Shown here one piece after another: positions 9,014 through 17,860 of a DNA stretch of 64,000 nt (position 1 is its first letter; each line of letters opens with the position of its first letter). Source of the DNA: Acidihalobacter ferrooxydans. GTDB taxonomy: Bacteria > Pseudomonadota > Gammaproteobacteria > DSM-5130 > Acidihalobacteraceae. The notes beneath the pieces were generated by a model. The model was not told where the DNA came from. It saw only the letters and a list, made by a program, of their open reading frames with translations, and did not search any database. Where the stretch lies: positions 1,444,387 to 1,508,386 of the forward strand of contig NZ_CP019434.1 in the NCBI RefSeq assembly GCF_001975725.1. The letters are read 5' to 3'. A program made the position numbers and the translations under genes.

Positions 9014-10345
9014 TCAGTCCGCCGGGCGACCCGGTGGCGCGGTCAGTGTGTGGCGCACGATTTCTCCCACCGGCAGGCGCACTTTGAGACGCGACAGCAA
9101 CAGATAGAGCCCGCTGATCTTGCGGTGGAGGTAGAGCACGTCGGTCGGCGGGATGCGGTGGAATTTGTCCCGCACGCGCAGTTGCACCAGCACTTCACGC
9201 ATCCGTTGCGGCAGATCGGAGCCGGAGAAGGCGAAGGGTTCGGCTGCGCGCGCAGGTTCGGCGGCGAGGCGCAGCAGGCGGACGAAGGCGTCGCGGTAGT
9301 GCGCGGAGTCCTCGTCGGCGAGGTAGCCGACCTGGACGGCGGTGCGGGCCACGGCGGCATCGCTACCGTCTATGGCGGCCAGCAGCAGGGCGCGCAAGGC
9401 GTCGCGGCGGTCAGGCGCATACAGGCGCGTCGCGCCGAAGTCGAGCAATTGCAGAGCGCCATTGACGGGGTTGTAGCGGTAGTTGGCGAAATTGGGATCG
9501 GATTGCACCACGCCCCAGACGAAAACCTCGCGCAGGGCGAGTTCGAACAGGGTGTTGGCGAGTTCCGTGCGCTCAGTGGCCGGCAGGTGTTCGAGGCTTT
9601 CGATGGGTTGTCCGTCGAGGAAGCGCATGCACAGCACTTCGGCAGTGGTGCGCTCGGGCAGCGGCAGGGGCAGTTCGAAGCGGGGATCGTCGCCGAGCAG
9701 CGTGGCGTAGCGCTCGATGTGCCGGGCTTCGAGCAGGTAGTCGGCTTCCTCGTGTAACTGTTGCTTGGCTTCTTCGAGCAAAGGGGCGATGTCGAAGCCA
9801 TCCGGCAGGGCGTGGGTGAGACGCAGCAGGGTGGCCATGTTGTCGACGTCGCTGTCGATGCTGCGGCGCACGCCGGGGTATTGCACCTTGACGGCGATGC
9901 GCCGGCCGTCGCGCAGGAGGGCGTCGTGCACCTGACCGATGGAAGCGGCGGCCAGCGGGGTGAAGATGAAGCGTTCGAATGCGCGGTCCCAGTCCTTGCC
10001 CCAGGCGGTTTCGAGCACTTGGGCAACCTGCCCGAGCGGCATGTAGTGCGCCTTGTCGCGCAAGCGGGCCAGCGCTTCGCTCAGTTCGGGCGGGAGTACG
10101 TTGCCACCGTCCATGGAGATGATCTGACCGAGTTTCATGGCGGCGCCGCGCATTTCGGAGAGGCGGTCGCCGAGGCGGCGGGCGTTGGCGGGAGTGAGCA
10201 GGAGTTGGTCGAGGCGCGGACGCTTGCCTTGGGCCAGTTGACGCGTACCTTCGCCGATGGCGCCGCCGGCCAGTCCGCCGGCGAGACGGCCCATTTTGGC
10301 GAACCGGGCAAGGCGGGAGCTGGGCATGCGGTGTTCTTTGGACAT
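9014..10345 (-). CDS. ABC1/UbiB-family atypical kinase (ADCK/COQ8-like)
   Basis: A 443-residue member of the ABC1 kinase-like family, which supports ubiquinone biosynthesis or lipid homeostasis. Motifs in order: KLGQ (AMKLGQIISMDG), the Ala-rich nucleotide loop AAASIGQVHDA, VKVQYPG, EEADYLLEA, QSDPNFANY as the catalytic-loop equivalent, and LLDFG. The QSDPN form resembles mitochondrial COQ8/ADCK3 more than the HADPHPGN of E. coli UbiB, and the C-terminal membrane helices of UbiB are not seen. Start ATG 10345 has GGAG upstream; the frame is open to 10633 but that extension has no family features. Confidence 0.85.
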   Translation of the reverse strand: MSKEHRMPSSRLARFAKMGRLAGGLAGGAIGEGTRQLAQGKRPRLDQLLLTPANARRLGDRLSEMRGAAMKLGQIISMDGGNVLPPELSEALARLRDKAHYMPLGQVAQVLETAWGKDWDRAFERFIFTPLAAASIGQVHDALLRDGRRIAVKVQYPGVRRSIDSDVDNMATLLRLTHALPDGFDIAPLLEEAKQQLHEEADYLLEARHIERYATLLGDDPRFELPLPLPERTTAEVLCMRFLDGQPIESLEHLPATERTELANTLFELALREVFVWGVVQSDPNFANYRYNPVNGALQLLDFGATRLYAPDRRDALRALLLAAIDGSDAAVARTAVQVGYLADEDSAHYRDAFVRLLRLAAEPARAAEPFAFSGSDLPQRMREVLVQLRVRDKFHRIPPTDVLYLHRKISGLYLLLSRLKVRLPVGEIVRHTLTAPPGRPAD

Positions 10346-10669
10346 GGTGTATCTCCGGGTGGTGCAATGGATGACGCGTGGTGTGGCCGCCTGCTGTGAG
10401 AGGCCCGCACCGTCGATGACGGTGCCCCGCCAAGTCGTGCGGGTCATCGATACGGATGCCGCATGCCTTGCCGGCAACGACATCAACCATGGGCGCTTCC
10501 GATACAGCGGGGCGCTGCCTGTCATGCGCCTGGCGCCAGAGTTGCGCGATCCTTTCGCGGCTGCTGGCGTGGCCGACGATTGGCTGTGGATCGGGCGTGG
10601 CTCAACAGGGCGAAAAACGGGTCTGCCAGCCACTCGCTTCGCAAGGATCGTCGCGAACCCGAGCTCTTC
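10346..10669. other. Intergenic region without recognised content
   Basis: Between the DUF6134 gene and the start of the ABC1-kinase gene. Open frames here are short, mutually contradictory and show no protein-like composition. It presumably holds the promoter of the ABC1 gene; no terminator with a T-tract and no repeat was recognised. Confidence 0.4.
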
Positions 10670-11365
10670 TTAACCGCCGGTCGAATTGCCGGTGACGCGT
10701 TCGTAGCGCAGGGTGCGTCCGCCGTCGACCTTGGATTGCAGTGCGATCCATTGTGCGCCGGATTGATACCAGAGGTCGATAGCCAGTTTCTTGCCGGTGA
10801 GGCGATAGTGCGTGGCGGCGACGCGGTGGCCGTTGATCGTCGTGGTGTCCTGGCCGAGCGCGGCGACGTGTACCGGCAGGTATTGGCCGGTCTGCACATT
10901 GAGCAGCGGGCCGCTGTGCAGCCGCACGTGCGGGTCCCAGTAGGCGAAGCTGCGCACGCAGCCGTGCTGCACGGTCTGTCCTTGTTGCGTCTTGATCGTG
11001 AAGCCATGCGGCCCGGCCTGGGCGTCGACGCGTTCGTGTTTGCCGTCGTCGTTGGTGGTCGAGTGCAGCGAGACCAGGCAGCCGTTGCGCCAGTGCGCGG
11101 TGTAATGAAGGTGATAGTGGTAGACGGTCACGAAGAAGAATTTGACCGTGAAGCGGGCGGTGCTGACGACGCGCCGGGTGTCGCCGTGGGTGGTGACGGT
11201 GTAGGTCTGCAGGCCGATGGGGCTGCCGTCGAGCAGGACGCGGTAGCGCAGCGTTTGCGTGTTGGTCGTGTCGGGCGCGGCGGTCGGCGACGCGGCCGCT
11301 GCCGACGCCGGCGATAGACAGGCGATCAGCAGCAGGCCGGCGGTGATGGGGCGGGCGTGGCTCAT
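10670..11365 (-). CDS. Secreted DUF6134-like protein
   Basis: 231 residues, beginning with a signal peptide (MSHARPITAGLLLIACLSPA, then SAAAA). The mature part is predicted beta-rich: YRVLLDGSPIGLQTYTV, VYHYHLHYTAHW, LHSTTNDDGKHERVDA. This resembles DUF6134 proteins of unknown function that occur near CFA-synthase-like and DUF1295 genes. The start ATG at 11365 overlaps the stop of the DUF1295 gene by four bases, so the two are co-translated. The function is not known; a periplasmic lipid-handling role is only a guess from the neighbours. Confidence 0.6.
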   Translation of the reverse strand: MSHARPITAGLLLIACLSPASAAAASPTAAPDTTNTQTLRYRVLLDGSPIGLQTYTVTTHGDTRRVVSTARFTVKFFFVTVYHYHLHYTAHWRNGCLVSLHSTTNDDGKHERVDAQAGPHGFTIKTQQGQTVQHGCVRSFAYWDPHVRLHSGPLLNVQTGQYLPVHVAALGQDTTTINGHRVAATHYRLTGKKLAIDLWYQSGAQWIALQSKVDGGRTLRYERVTGNSTGG

Positions 11366-12108
11366 GCGCGGTTCTCCGTGTGGCGTTTGGGCGGTCGCGG
11401 GATGAAGGCGCTGGTGCGGGCGATGTAGTCGCGGTAGGCCGGGCGGCGTTCGCCGATGTCTTTTTCCATGAGGCTGACGCCGGAGACCTTGAGTAGCAGG
11501 GCGGTCATCAGCGCGGGCGCGAGCAGGCTCCACAGGCTCCCGGCGGCGACGCCGATGAGGCCGAAGCCGAGCCATACACAGGCCTCGCCGAAGTAGTTGG
11601 GATGGCGGCTCCAGCCCCACAGGCCGGTGTCGAGCACGCGGCCGTGATTGGCTGGATCGGCTTTGAAGGCGCTCAGCTGACGGTCGGCAATGGCCTCGAA
11701 GGCGATGCCGCCGAGCGCGATGGCGAGGCCGATCAGGTCGAGTATGTTGCAGGGCGCGGGCGAGACGGCCGCGACAAACAGCGGCAGGGAGATCAGCCAG
11801 GCGAGCACGGCCTGCAGGCCGAACACGAGGTACAGGCTTTTCCAGGCGAAGCCGGGCGAGTGATTACGTCGGATGGCCTGATAGCGCCGATCTTCGGCCT
11901 TGCCGTGATTGCGCACCGCGAGATGGAGGGCCAGGCGCAGCGCCCAGAGCGCGACCAGCGCGACCATGGGCACGGCGCGCGTGCCCTGGCCGAAACCGGC
12001 GTAGACCAGCGTGGCGACGAGGAAGAACAGCGCCCAGAGCGTGTCGACGATGTTCACGTTGCCGCGCGCGAGGCTGTGCAGCCAGGCGAGCAGGGCGATG
12101 ACGAGCAA
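11362..12108 (-). CDS. DUF1295 (steroid 5-alpha-reductase-like) membrane protein
   Basis: About 248 residues with several transmembrane helices and the signature of the family: DTGLWGWSRHPNYFGEACVW, then a C-terminal YRDYIARTSAFIPRPPK. Members resemble isoprenylcysteine methyltransferases and 5-alpha-reductases but their substrate is unknown. The start is uncertain: TTG at 12108 has no ribosome site, while an in-frame CTG at 12144 follows GAGGAT and would add PWSLWPAALAP. It lies downstream of the CFA-like methyltransferase and upstream of the DUF6134 gene. Confidence 0.75.
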   Translation of the reverse strand: MLVIALLAWLHSLARGNVNIVDTLWALFFLVATLVYAGFGQGTRAVPMVALVALWALRLALHLAVRNHGKAEDRRYQAIRRNHSPGFAWKSLYLVFGLQAVLAWLISLPLFVAAVSPAPCNILDLIGLAIALGGIAFEAIADRQLSAFKADPANHGRVLDTGLWGWSRHPNYFGEACVWLGFGLIGVAAGSLWSLLAPALMTALLLKVSGVSLMEKDIGERRPAYRDYIARTSAFIPRPPKRHTENRA

Positions 12109-12210
12109 TGGGGCGAGGGCGGCGGGCCAGAGCGACCAGGGCAGATGAGATCCTCATGATCAACGCCGGGCGCGCCACGGCGCTGGCCCGGCAGTCGGGA
12201 TGAGCGTCCC

Positions 12211-13257
12211 TCAGGCCGGGCGCTCGAACAGGTAGTGGCTGACCCACCACTGGCGCCCTTGTTCGTAGCCGAACAGCTCGGCGCAGGCCATGAAGAAAAT
12301 GCGCCAGCGTTGCAGCCATGCGGCCGCCTCTTGCGCGCCATAGGTCGCTTCCAGGATCGGCATGATATGCGCGCGGCGGCTGTCGGTCAGGGCGAGCCAT
12401 GCATTGAGGGTGCGCTCGTAGTGGCGTCCGTCCCAGCGCCATTGACGCTGCAGGCGCAGATTACCCTGAAACCGCAGCGGCAGTGCGTCGCTCGGCATCA
12501 GGCCGCCGCTGAAGAAATGACGGCTCATCCAGTCGTCGTCGCCTTCATCCTCGAAAAAATAGGGTGTCGAGCGGTGCACGAAAATGTGCATGAAAAACTT
12601 GCCGCCGTCGCGCAGCCAGCCGTGGACACGCTCGAATAGCGTGGGCCAGTTGCGCATGTGTTCGAACATCTCGACCGAGACAATGCGATCGAAGCGGTGT
12701 TCGGTGGCGAAGTCGTTCATGTCCACGGTGACGACCTCGACATTGGCAAAGCCCCTGTGCCGGGCCTGATCGAGGATGTACTCGCGCTGCGAGTGCGAGT
12801 TGGAGACGGCGGTGATGCGCGCGTTCGGGTAGCGCTCGGCCATCCACAGGGTGAGCGAACCCCAGCCGCAGCCGAGTTCGAGAATGTCCTGTCCGTCGCA
12901 CAGATCGGCGTGTGTGCAGGTTTCCAGCAGCGCGGCGTCTTCGGCGGCGGCCAGGTCGTCGATGCCCTCGGACCAGAGGCAGGCACTGTATTTGCGCCGC
13001 GGGCCGAGCGCTTCGGCGAAGAATGCGGCGGGCACTTCGTAATGCTGTTCATTGGCCAGTTCGGGCAGGGCGGCGATGGGCGAGGCGTGCATCGCGGCGA
13101 CGATCCGCTCGGTCTGCGCAGCGGAGCGCTCCGGATCGGCGGCTTCGATCTCGCGCAGGCGCGTGGCGAGCAGGCGGCGGATGCCCTGGCGGATGACGGT
13201 GTCCGGAACCAGGCCCTGTTCGACCCAGCCGATGGCTAGTCTGGTGGCGGTGCTCAT
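12211..13257 (-). CDS. CFA-synthase-like SAM-dependent methyltransferase
   Basis: 348 residues of the cyclopropane-fatty-acyl-phospholipid synthase superfamily. The SAM site is ILELGCGWGSLTLWMAER, followed by SNSHSQREYI and SVEMFEHMRNW, the usual motifs II and III. It is shorter than canonical E. coli Cfa (382 residues) at the N-terminus. This subfamily commonly lies with DUF1295 genes, photolyase and LitR/ChrR-type regulators, as here. A role in modifying membrane lipids under light or oxidative stress is inferred from context. Start ATG 13257 is followed by STATRLAIGWVEQGLVPD, typical of the subgroup. Confidence 0.8.
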   Translation of the reverse strand: MSTATRLAIGWVEQGLVPDTVIRQGIRRLLATRLREIEAADPERSAAQTERIVAAMHASPIAALPELANEQHYEVPAAFFAEALGPRRKYSACLWSEGIDDLAAAEDAALLETCTHADLCDGQDILELGCGWGSLTLWMAERYPNARITAVSNSHSQREYILDQARHRGFANVEVVTVDMNDFATEHRFDRIVSVEMFEHMRNWPTLFERVHGWLRDGGKFFMHIFVHRSTPYFFEDEGDDDWMSRHFFSGGLMPSDALPLRFQGNLRLQRQWRWDGRHYERTLNAWLALTDSRRAHIMPILEATYGAQEAAAWLQRWRIFFMACAELFGYEQGRQWWVSHYLFERPA

Positions 13258-13288
13258 GGGTGTTCTCCCGTGGTGGTGGCGGACGCGA

Positions 13289-13831
13289 TCAATTTCCGAC
13301 CGGCATCAGTTCTTTGAGTCTGGTGAGGATTTCCTGCGGATTCCTGGCCGGATTGACGTCCATGTACATGGCTGCGATGCGGCCCTGCGGGTCGATGATG
13401 AAGGTATGGCGTTTGGCGAATTTCATGATGCCGAACAGGTTGTACAACGAGTGGTAGGCGGCGGCGACCTTGCCGTTGTCGTCGGCGAGCAGGGTGTAGT
13501 TCAGGTGATATTTGGCGATGAACTTGACGTGGTTTTCGACGCTGTCTTCGCTGATGCCGACCACGGACGCGCCGAGTTTCTGGATGTCGGGCACCACGTC
13601 GCGAAAGTGCTGCGCTTCGGTGGTGCAGCCGGGCGTGAAGTCTTTCGGATAAAAGTAGAGCACCAGCCACTTGCCGTGATAGTCGGCGAGGGTGGTGATC
13701 TTGTTGTCCTGATTGGGCAGGGCGAAGTCCGGGGCGGGCTGACCGACGGCGAGCCGGGTGGCAGCCGAGGCGCCGAACGGCAGAACGCTCAGCGTGGCGA
13801 GGGTGATGAGGCTGCGCAGTAGTCGGATCAT
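13289..13831 (-). CDS. Secreted peroxiredoxin (AhpC/TSA, BCP-like)
   Basis: 180 residues with a signal peptide (MIRLLRSLITLATLSVLPFG, cleavage near ASA) and a thioredoxin-fold peroxiredoxin domain: PAPDFALPNQDN, LVLYFYPKDFTPGCTTEAQ with the peroxidatic Cys, and KRHTFIIDPQGRI. The Cys of BCP proteins five residues after the peroxidatic one is absent, suggesting a 1-Cys type or a resolving Cys on a partner. Start ATG 13831 follows AGGAG. Placement beside photolyase and the CFA-like gene fits removal of peroxides formed in light. Confidence 0.85.
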   Translation of the reverse strand: MIRLLRSLITLATLSVLPFGASAATRLAVGQPAPDFALPNQDNKITTLADYHGKWLVLYFYPKDFTPGCTTEAQHFRDVVPDIQKLGASVVGISEDSVENHVKFIAKYHLNYTLLADDNGKVAAAYHSLYNLFGIMKFAKRHTFIIDPQGRIAAMYMDVNPARNPQEILTRLKELMPVGN

Positions 13832-14082
13832 GGTGAAACTCCTGGGATGACGATCAGCCGCGGTTAAGGGCGGCGAGTACGGGTGAGGCAAGCGTGAGCC
13901 ATCTGAGCAGGTATTCGTACGCAAAAGGAAAAAAGATTCAACCCGGATGGTTCACCAGGCAAGGCACGGTGATGGGATGTGGCGACGGGACAATCGGCCA
14001 AAACCGTCCTTCACTGATCTTGAAAATCTCTATTGTCTTTTTGAGAAACACAAAAACCGAGTGACATTTCTCATTTGCCGCG

Positions 14083-14403
14083 TCACGCTCCGCTCTTTCC
14101 GACGCGGCCCCCGGCCTCGTCGAGCCAGGCGGCAAGCTCCGGTTCGCCGCCGATGAATGCGCCGCGCACGAATATCATGGGCAGGTGATGCCAGCCGGTG
14201 GCGGCGGACAGCCGATGGAAACGGTCGCGTTCGGCGGCGCGGCCCATTGGCATGTCGACGAAGACGCAGCGCAGCAGCGGCGTGGCTTGCAGACGGCGTT
14301 CCAGCGCACGGGTGTCGGTGACAGGTGAGCGGAACACGACGATGTCGGCCTGCCTGGCCAGCGCGGCGAGATCGGGGTCGAGCTCGGTGACGGATGTTTG
14401 CAT
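14083..14403 (-). CDS. Glutaredoxin-like protein lacking the redox-active cysteines
   Basis: 106 residues. The fold is suggested by ADIVVFRSPVTDTRALERRL at the position of the first strand and active site, and LPMIFVRGAFIGGEPELAAW, which matches the cis-Pro and FIGG glutathione-binding region of glutaredoxins. The CPxC or CGFS active site is replaced by SPVT, so ordinary redox catalysis is not expected. Its start overlaps the tspO stop by one base (TGATG), making it the third gene of a coupled phrB-tspO-grx unit. A structural or regulatory role is possible. Confidence 0.65.
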   Translation of the reverse strand: MQTSVTELDPDLAALARQADIVVFRSPVTDTRALERRLQATPLLRCVFVDMPMGRAAERDRFHRLSAATGWHHLPMIFVRGAFIGGEPELAAWLDEAGGRVGKSGA

Positions 14404-14897
14404 CAGGGCGCTCCTGCGTGGTCGTGTCGGTTGCGGTTCAGCCACCAGATCGAGGCGTTGAGATAGAGCGCGACCCATAGCCATAGCCAGTACGGGGCCA
14501 GCAGCGCGGCACTGAGCCGATCGACGGCGGCGAAGACAATCAGCGTGGCGCTGAGCAGAGCCAATAGCGCGAGCAGATCGAGCAGTGCGTAGTCCGCACG
14601 ATGGCGACCGAAGAACAGCCATGACCAGGCAGCGTTGGTGAGCAGTTGCAGGGCGTATAACCACAGTCCGGCGGTGCGTGCCGGACTGTCCGGCGCGAGG
14701 TACACCCGTGCGGCGGCGATCGCCATCAGCACGTACAGTGTCGTCCATACGGCGGGAAATACCCAGCGCGGCGGCAGTCCGGCCGGCTTGCGTTGCATGG
14801 CGTACCAGGCATCTGGCGCGAAGCGCGCGCCGCTCGCGGCCACGGCGGCGGTGAGCAGCAGGCTGCACAGCAGCGTGAGGGCGGCGTCGGTGTTCAT
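14403..14897 (-). CDS. tspO: TspO/MBR family tryptophan-rich sensory protein
   Basis: 164 residues, five hydrophobic helices, rich in Trp and aromatic residues. Family motifs: WYAMQRKPAGLPPRWVFPAV near the N-terminus, LTNAAWSWLFFGRHR in the middle, and LLAPYWLWLWVALYLN at the end. TspO proteins bind porphyrins and take part in light- and oxygen-linked responses. It overlaps phrB by four bases (ATGA) upstream and the glutaredoxin-like gene downstream, indicating one transcript. Confidence 0.93.
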   Translation of the reverse strand: MNTDAALTLLCSLLLTAAVAASGARFAPDAWYAMQRKPAGLPPRWVFPAVWTTLYVLMAIAAARVYLAPDSPARTAGLWLYALQLLTNAAWSWLFFGRHRADYALLDLLALLALLSATLIVFAAVDRLSAALLAPYWLWLWVALYLNASIWWLNRNRHDHAGAP

Positions 14898-16357
14898 GCC
14901 GGCATCACGCGGATTCGGGCGTAGGCGTCCAGCGCGCGTTGCCGACTTGCGCGCAGTTCGACGATGGGTCGTGGATAGTCGCTGCCGAGGCGCACCCTTG
15001 CGCTACGCAGGACGTGTTCTGGTGCCTCCCAGGGCGCATGCAGCGCGGTGTCGGGCAGGCAGGCGAGTTCGGGCAGCCAGCGGCGCAGGTAAACCCCGTC
15101 GGGGTCGAATTTTCTGCTTTGCAGCACGGGGTTGAACACGCGAAAGTACGGCGCCGCATCAGCCCCGCAACCGGTGGTCCACTGCCAGCCCTGGGTGTTG
15201 TTGGCCAGATCGGCATCGACCAGGGTATCCCAGAACCAGCGCGCGCCGTCCTGCCAGGGCAGCAGCAGATTTTTGGTCAGGAACGAGGCGACGACCATGC
15301 GCACGCGGTTGTGCATCCAGCCGGTGTGCCAGAGTTCGCGCATGCCGGCGTCGACCAGCGGGATGCCGGTGCGCCCGCGCTGCCAGGCGGCGAGCAGGTC
15401 GGCGTCGTCGCGCCGCCACGCAAAGCGCGCGAAGCGCTCGTCGAGGGCGGTGGCGGGCGTGTGCGGGAAATGGTAGAGCAGATGGTGCGAGAATTCGCGC
15501 CAGCCGAGTTCGCGCAGAAGACTGTCGAGGCTGGCGTGGGCGCCGGGGCGGGCATCGGCGGCCTGCCGGGCACGCACGGCGTGCACGATCTGGCGCGGGC
15601 CGATCTCGCCGAAGTGCAGGTGCGGCGACAGGCGCGAGGTGCTGCGCTGGCCGGGGCGGTCGCGATCCTTGGCGTAGCGCGCACCGGCGTGGTCGAGAAA
15701 TTCGCGCAGCATGTTCCACGCGCCAGCTTCGCCCGGTTGCCAGTGATCGTTGAATCCGGCGTCCCAGGGAATCGTCGGCAACAGGCCGAGCGTGTCGAGG
15801 GCGGCGCTGTGCGCGGCGGATGGCAGCAGGGTTTCGGGCGGGATTTCGGATAACGCTTCGCCCTGTTCCGGCAGGCCCTGGCGCAGACAGGCTTTCCAGA
15901 ACGGGGTGAACACGCGGTAAGGGCCACCGCTCTGGGTGGTCAGCGACCAGGGCTCGAAGAGCAGGGCGGCATTGTGGCTGTGCGCGGCGGTGCCTTCGGC
16001 ACGCAGCGCCTCCTTCACCTCGGTGTCGCGGGCGATGGTGGCGGGTTCGTACAGTCGGTTCCAGTGCACGGCGTTGGCGCCGGTCTCGGCAATCAATTGA
16101 CGAAGCGTTTCGAGCGTCCGGCCATGCCGGATGACGAGTCCGCTGCCGTGCTCGCGCAGCCGGGCGTCGAGCGCGGTGAGGCTGTGCTGCAGCCACCAGC
16201 GTGAGGCGGCGCCCGGCGCCCAGGGCGCTTCTTCGTCGGGTGCGTGGATGTATACCGGCACGATGCGCCTGTGGTTGTTCAACGCGGCTGCCAGCGCAGG
16301 GTTGTCGGCCAGGCGCAGGTCGCGGCGGAACCAGACAATGGCAGGGTGGGCGGTCAT
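14894..16357 (-). CDS. phrB: Deoxyribodipyrimidine photolyase
   Basis: 487 residues, blue-light DNA repair of cyclobutane pyrimidine dimers with FAD. The N-terminal antenna domain starts IVWFRRDLRLADNPAL; the C-terminal FAD domain has the RSTSRLSPHLHFGEI region, LRELGWREFSHHLLY and WQWTTGCGADAAPYFRVFNP, including the conserved Trp and Asn region near the flavin. Full length. First gene of the minus-strand unit phrB-tspO-grx-like. The promoter and possible CarH operator lie about 160-190 bp upstream. Confidence 0.95.
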   Translation of the reverse strand: MTAHPAIVWFRRDLRLADNPALAAALNNHRRIVPVYIHAPDEEAPWAPGAASRWWLQHSLTALDARLREHGSGLVIRHGRTLETLRQLIAETGANAVHWNRLYEPATIARDTEVKEALRAEGTAAHSHNAALLFEPWSLTTQSGGPYRVFTPFWKACLRQGLPEQGEALSEIPPETLLPSAAHSAALDTLGLLPTIPWDAGFNDHWQPGEAGAWNMLREFLDHAGARYAKDRDRPGQRSTSRLSPHLHFGEIGPRQIVHAVRARQAADARPGAHASLDSLLRELGWREFSHHLLYHFPHTPATALDERFARFAWRRDDADLLAAWQRGRTGIPLVDAGMRELWHTGWMHNRVRMVVASFLTKNLLLPWQDGARWFWDTLVDADLANNTQGWQWTTGCGADAAPYFRVFNPVLQSRKFDPDGVYLRRWLPELACLPDTALHAPWEAPEHVLRSARVRLGSDYPRPIVELRASRQRALDAYARIRVMPA

Positions 16358-16436
16358 GTGGGCGGTCCGGGGTTCAACAAGCGGTGTTTGCGCGGTCGGC
16401 AGTCATCGCCGATACGCGCCGCCCCTTCCGGGCGCC

Positions 16437-16490
16437 CTCGTGTAACCCGTATCCGACGCGCTGTCAGCATACAATCGTGAAACATCCGGG
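16437..16490. repeat. Dispersed repeat family 1, partial copy
   Basis: Carries the inner part shared with the copies at 20266-20322 and 28205-28260 (TATCCGACGCGCTGTCAGC here, TATCCGGCGCG elsewhere) and ends with TGAAACATCCGGG at 16478-16490. It lies within the predicted 5' untranslated region of phrB. The left inverted end is not clear. Confidence 0.6.
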
Positions 16491-16516
16491 GTTGAGTTCA
16501 AGTAGTATTGTTTCAC

Positions 16517-16547
16517 TTGTATAGGATATGTATAAGTATTGTCAATT
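16517..16547 (-). promoter_or_regulatory. phrB promoter overlapped by a CarH-type operator candidate
   Basis: On the minus strand, TTGACA (16545-16540) and TATACA (16523-16518) are 16 bp apart, a near-consensus sigma-70 promoter reading toward phrB. The same bases hold three direct half-sites at exact 11-bp steps: ATTGACAA, TTATACAT and CTATACAA. The second and third match the nTnTACAn half-site reported for Thermus CarH, and the first has one mismatch. Three half-sites at 11-bp spacing covering the -35 and -10 boxes is the architecture known for CarH repression. The cognate regulator gene starts at 17934. Confidence 0.65.
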
Positions 16548-16603
16548 AATTCGAGCCATCCACCCGGCGAGGTGAGGAGTGCGCAGGGATTCGGGTTCAA
16601 CCC

Positions 16604-16763
16604 AGGAACCTGTCGGACCTGGAAAGAATCGGCTGCGGCGATGGAAAATGGGCCCACAATCCACTCTTTATCGCCGAATAGAACCCCTCGTGCTCAAAAG
16701 ACGAGCAACTGGCCTCCCTCCGCTCGCATCGCTTCGCGATCCTGCACGTCCGACAGACTTCCA
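16604..16763 (+). repeat. Dispersed repeat family 2, long copy
   Basis: Starts AGGAACCTGTCGGACCTGG, continues with the family core GGAAAGAATCGGCTGCGGCG and GATGGAAAATGGGCCCA, and ends CGACAGACTTCCAG. The ends are degenerate inverted repeats of one another. It aligns along its whole length with 35897-36060 and, shorter, with 43566-43663 on the other strand. Confidence 0.75.
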
Positions 16764-16847
16764 GGGTGGGCTGACATGCGTCGTCAGCGCATCCGAAGGC
16801 GGTTGGTTTGCGAATCGAAGCAGAGCGGTCAATCAGGAATGGAAGGT

Positions 16848-17765
16848 ATGCGCGTGTTGACGGATACACTCAAAAGGCTGGGATCGGCGTCGCCGCTGGC
16901 ATCGATGATGCGTGCGTTGAGCGATTTTTCCGGTGCCGGCGTACTGAACGTTCTGGCGTCGAGTTCGGGGCTCGAAATCAGCTGCGGTATCACGTTCGAT
17001 CTGTGCAACGGGCTGGCCCTGGATGTGTACCGTCCGCGGGCTGCGGAGCAGGCTCCGGTGATCGTGTTTTACTGGGGCGGGCGATGGGAAGAAGGCGACC
17101 GCTCGATGTATCGCTTCGTCGGTTGTGAGCTGGCCCGGAAGGGTTTCGTGGTGGTGATTCCGAACTATCGGCTCTATCCCACGGTGCGGTTCCCGGCCTT
17201 CATCGAGGACTCGGCGCGTGCCGTGGGCTGGGTGCATGCCAGGGCCGCCGATTACGGCGGCGACCCGGAGAAAATCGTGTTGCTGGGGCATTCAGCCGGT
17301 GCCTACAACGCCGCCATGCTGGCGCTGAATCCGGCGTATCTGGATGCGCTTGGCGGCTCGCGTGAATGGCTGCGCGGCATGATTGGCCTGGGCGGGCCTT
17401 ATGACTTCCTGCCGCTGGTCGATGAGGATCTCAAGGATATGTTCGGCCCGCCGAGCGGGTATCCGCTGACGCAACCGATACACTGGGCGGACGGCAGCAA
17501 TCCGCCGCTGCTGCTCATCGAAAGCTGGGACGACAGGATCGTTTATCCCAAAAATACGCTCAATCTCTACGCGCAAGTCAGGGCTAACGGCGGGCCGGTC
17601 GAAAAATACCTGCCGCATGGGCTCAGCCATGAAATGCTGATCGGGGTGGTGTCGAATGTGCTGGCGTTCCGCTCCGACATCGTGTCGCGCATCGTGGAGT
17701 TCACGCATCGGGTCACCGACACGGCGCCAGCAGTGGACCGGGCGCCAAGGCCGTGCGGAGGTTGA
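16848..17765 (+). CDS. Alpha/beta hydrolase, carboxylesterase-like
   Basis: 305 residues. The nucleophile elbow is LLGHSAGAYNA, the acid is probably the Asp in ESWDDRIVYPKN, and the His is in HGLSHEM. The usual HGGG oxyanion motif reads FYWGGRWEEGD. This places it among BD-FAE/lipase-like esterases; the substrate is unknown. The frame is open from 16539 but that stretch is the family 2 repeat. ATG 16848 lies nine bases after AGGA and is preferred over ATG 16839. It is transcribed away from phrB and upstream of the MerR regulator. Confidence 0.78.
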   Translation: MRVLTDTLKRLGSASPLASMMRALSDFSGAGVLNVLASSSGLEISCGITFDLCNGLALDVYRPRAAEQAPVIVFYWGGRWEEGDRSMYRFVGCELARKGFVVVIPNYRLYPTVRFPAFIEDSARAVGWVHARAADYGGDPEKIVLLGHSAGAYNAAMLALNPAYLDALGGSREWLRGMIGLGGPYDFLPLVDEDLKDMFGPPSGYPLTQPIHWADGSNPPLLLIESWDDRIVYPKNTLNLYAQVRANGGPVEKYLPHGLSHEMLIGVVSNVLAFRSDIVSRIVEFTHRVTDTAPAVDRAPRPCGG

Positions 17766-17860
17766 GTACAGGCGTCCCGATGTCTTGCACGCACAACGGA
17801 CAGATCGGGATTGAGCATGGGCGAACCGCGTGGCGGAATCGTTTGCACGAGCGGTCTGTC

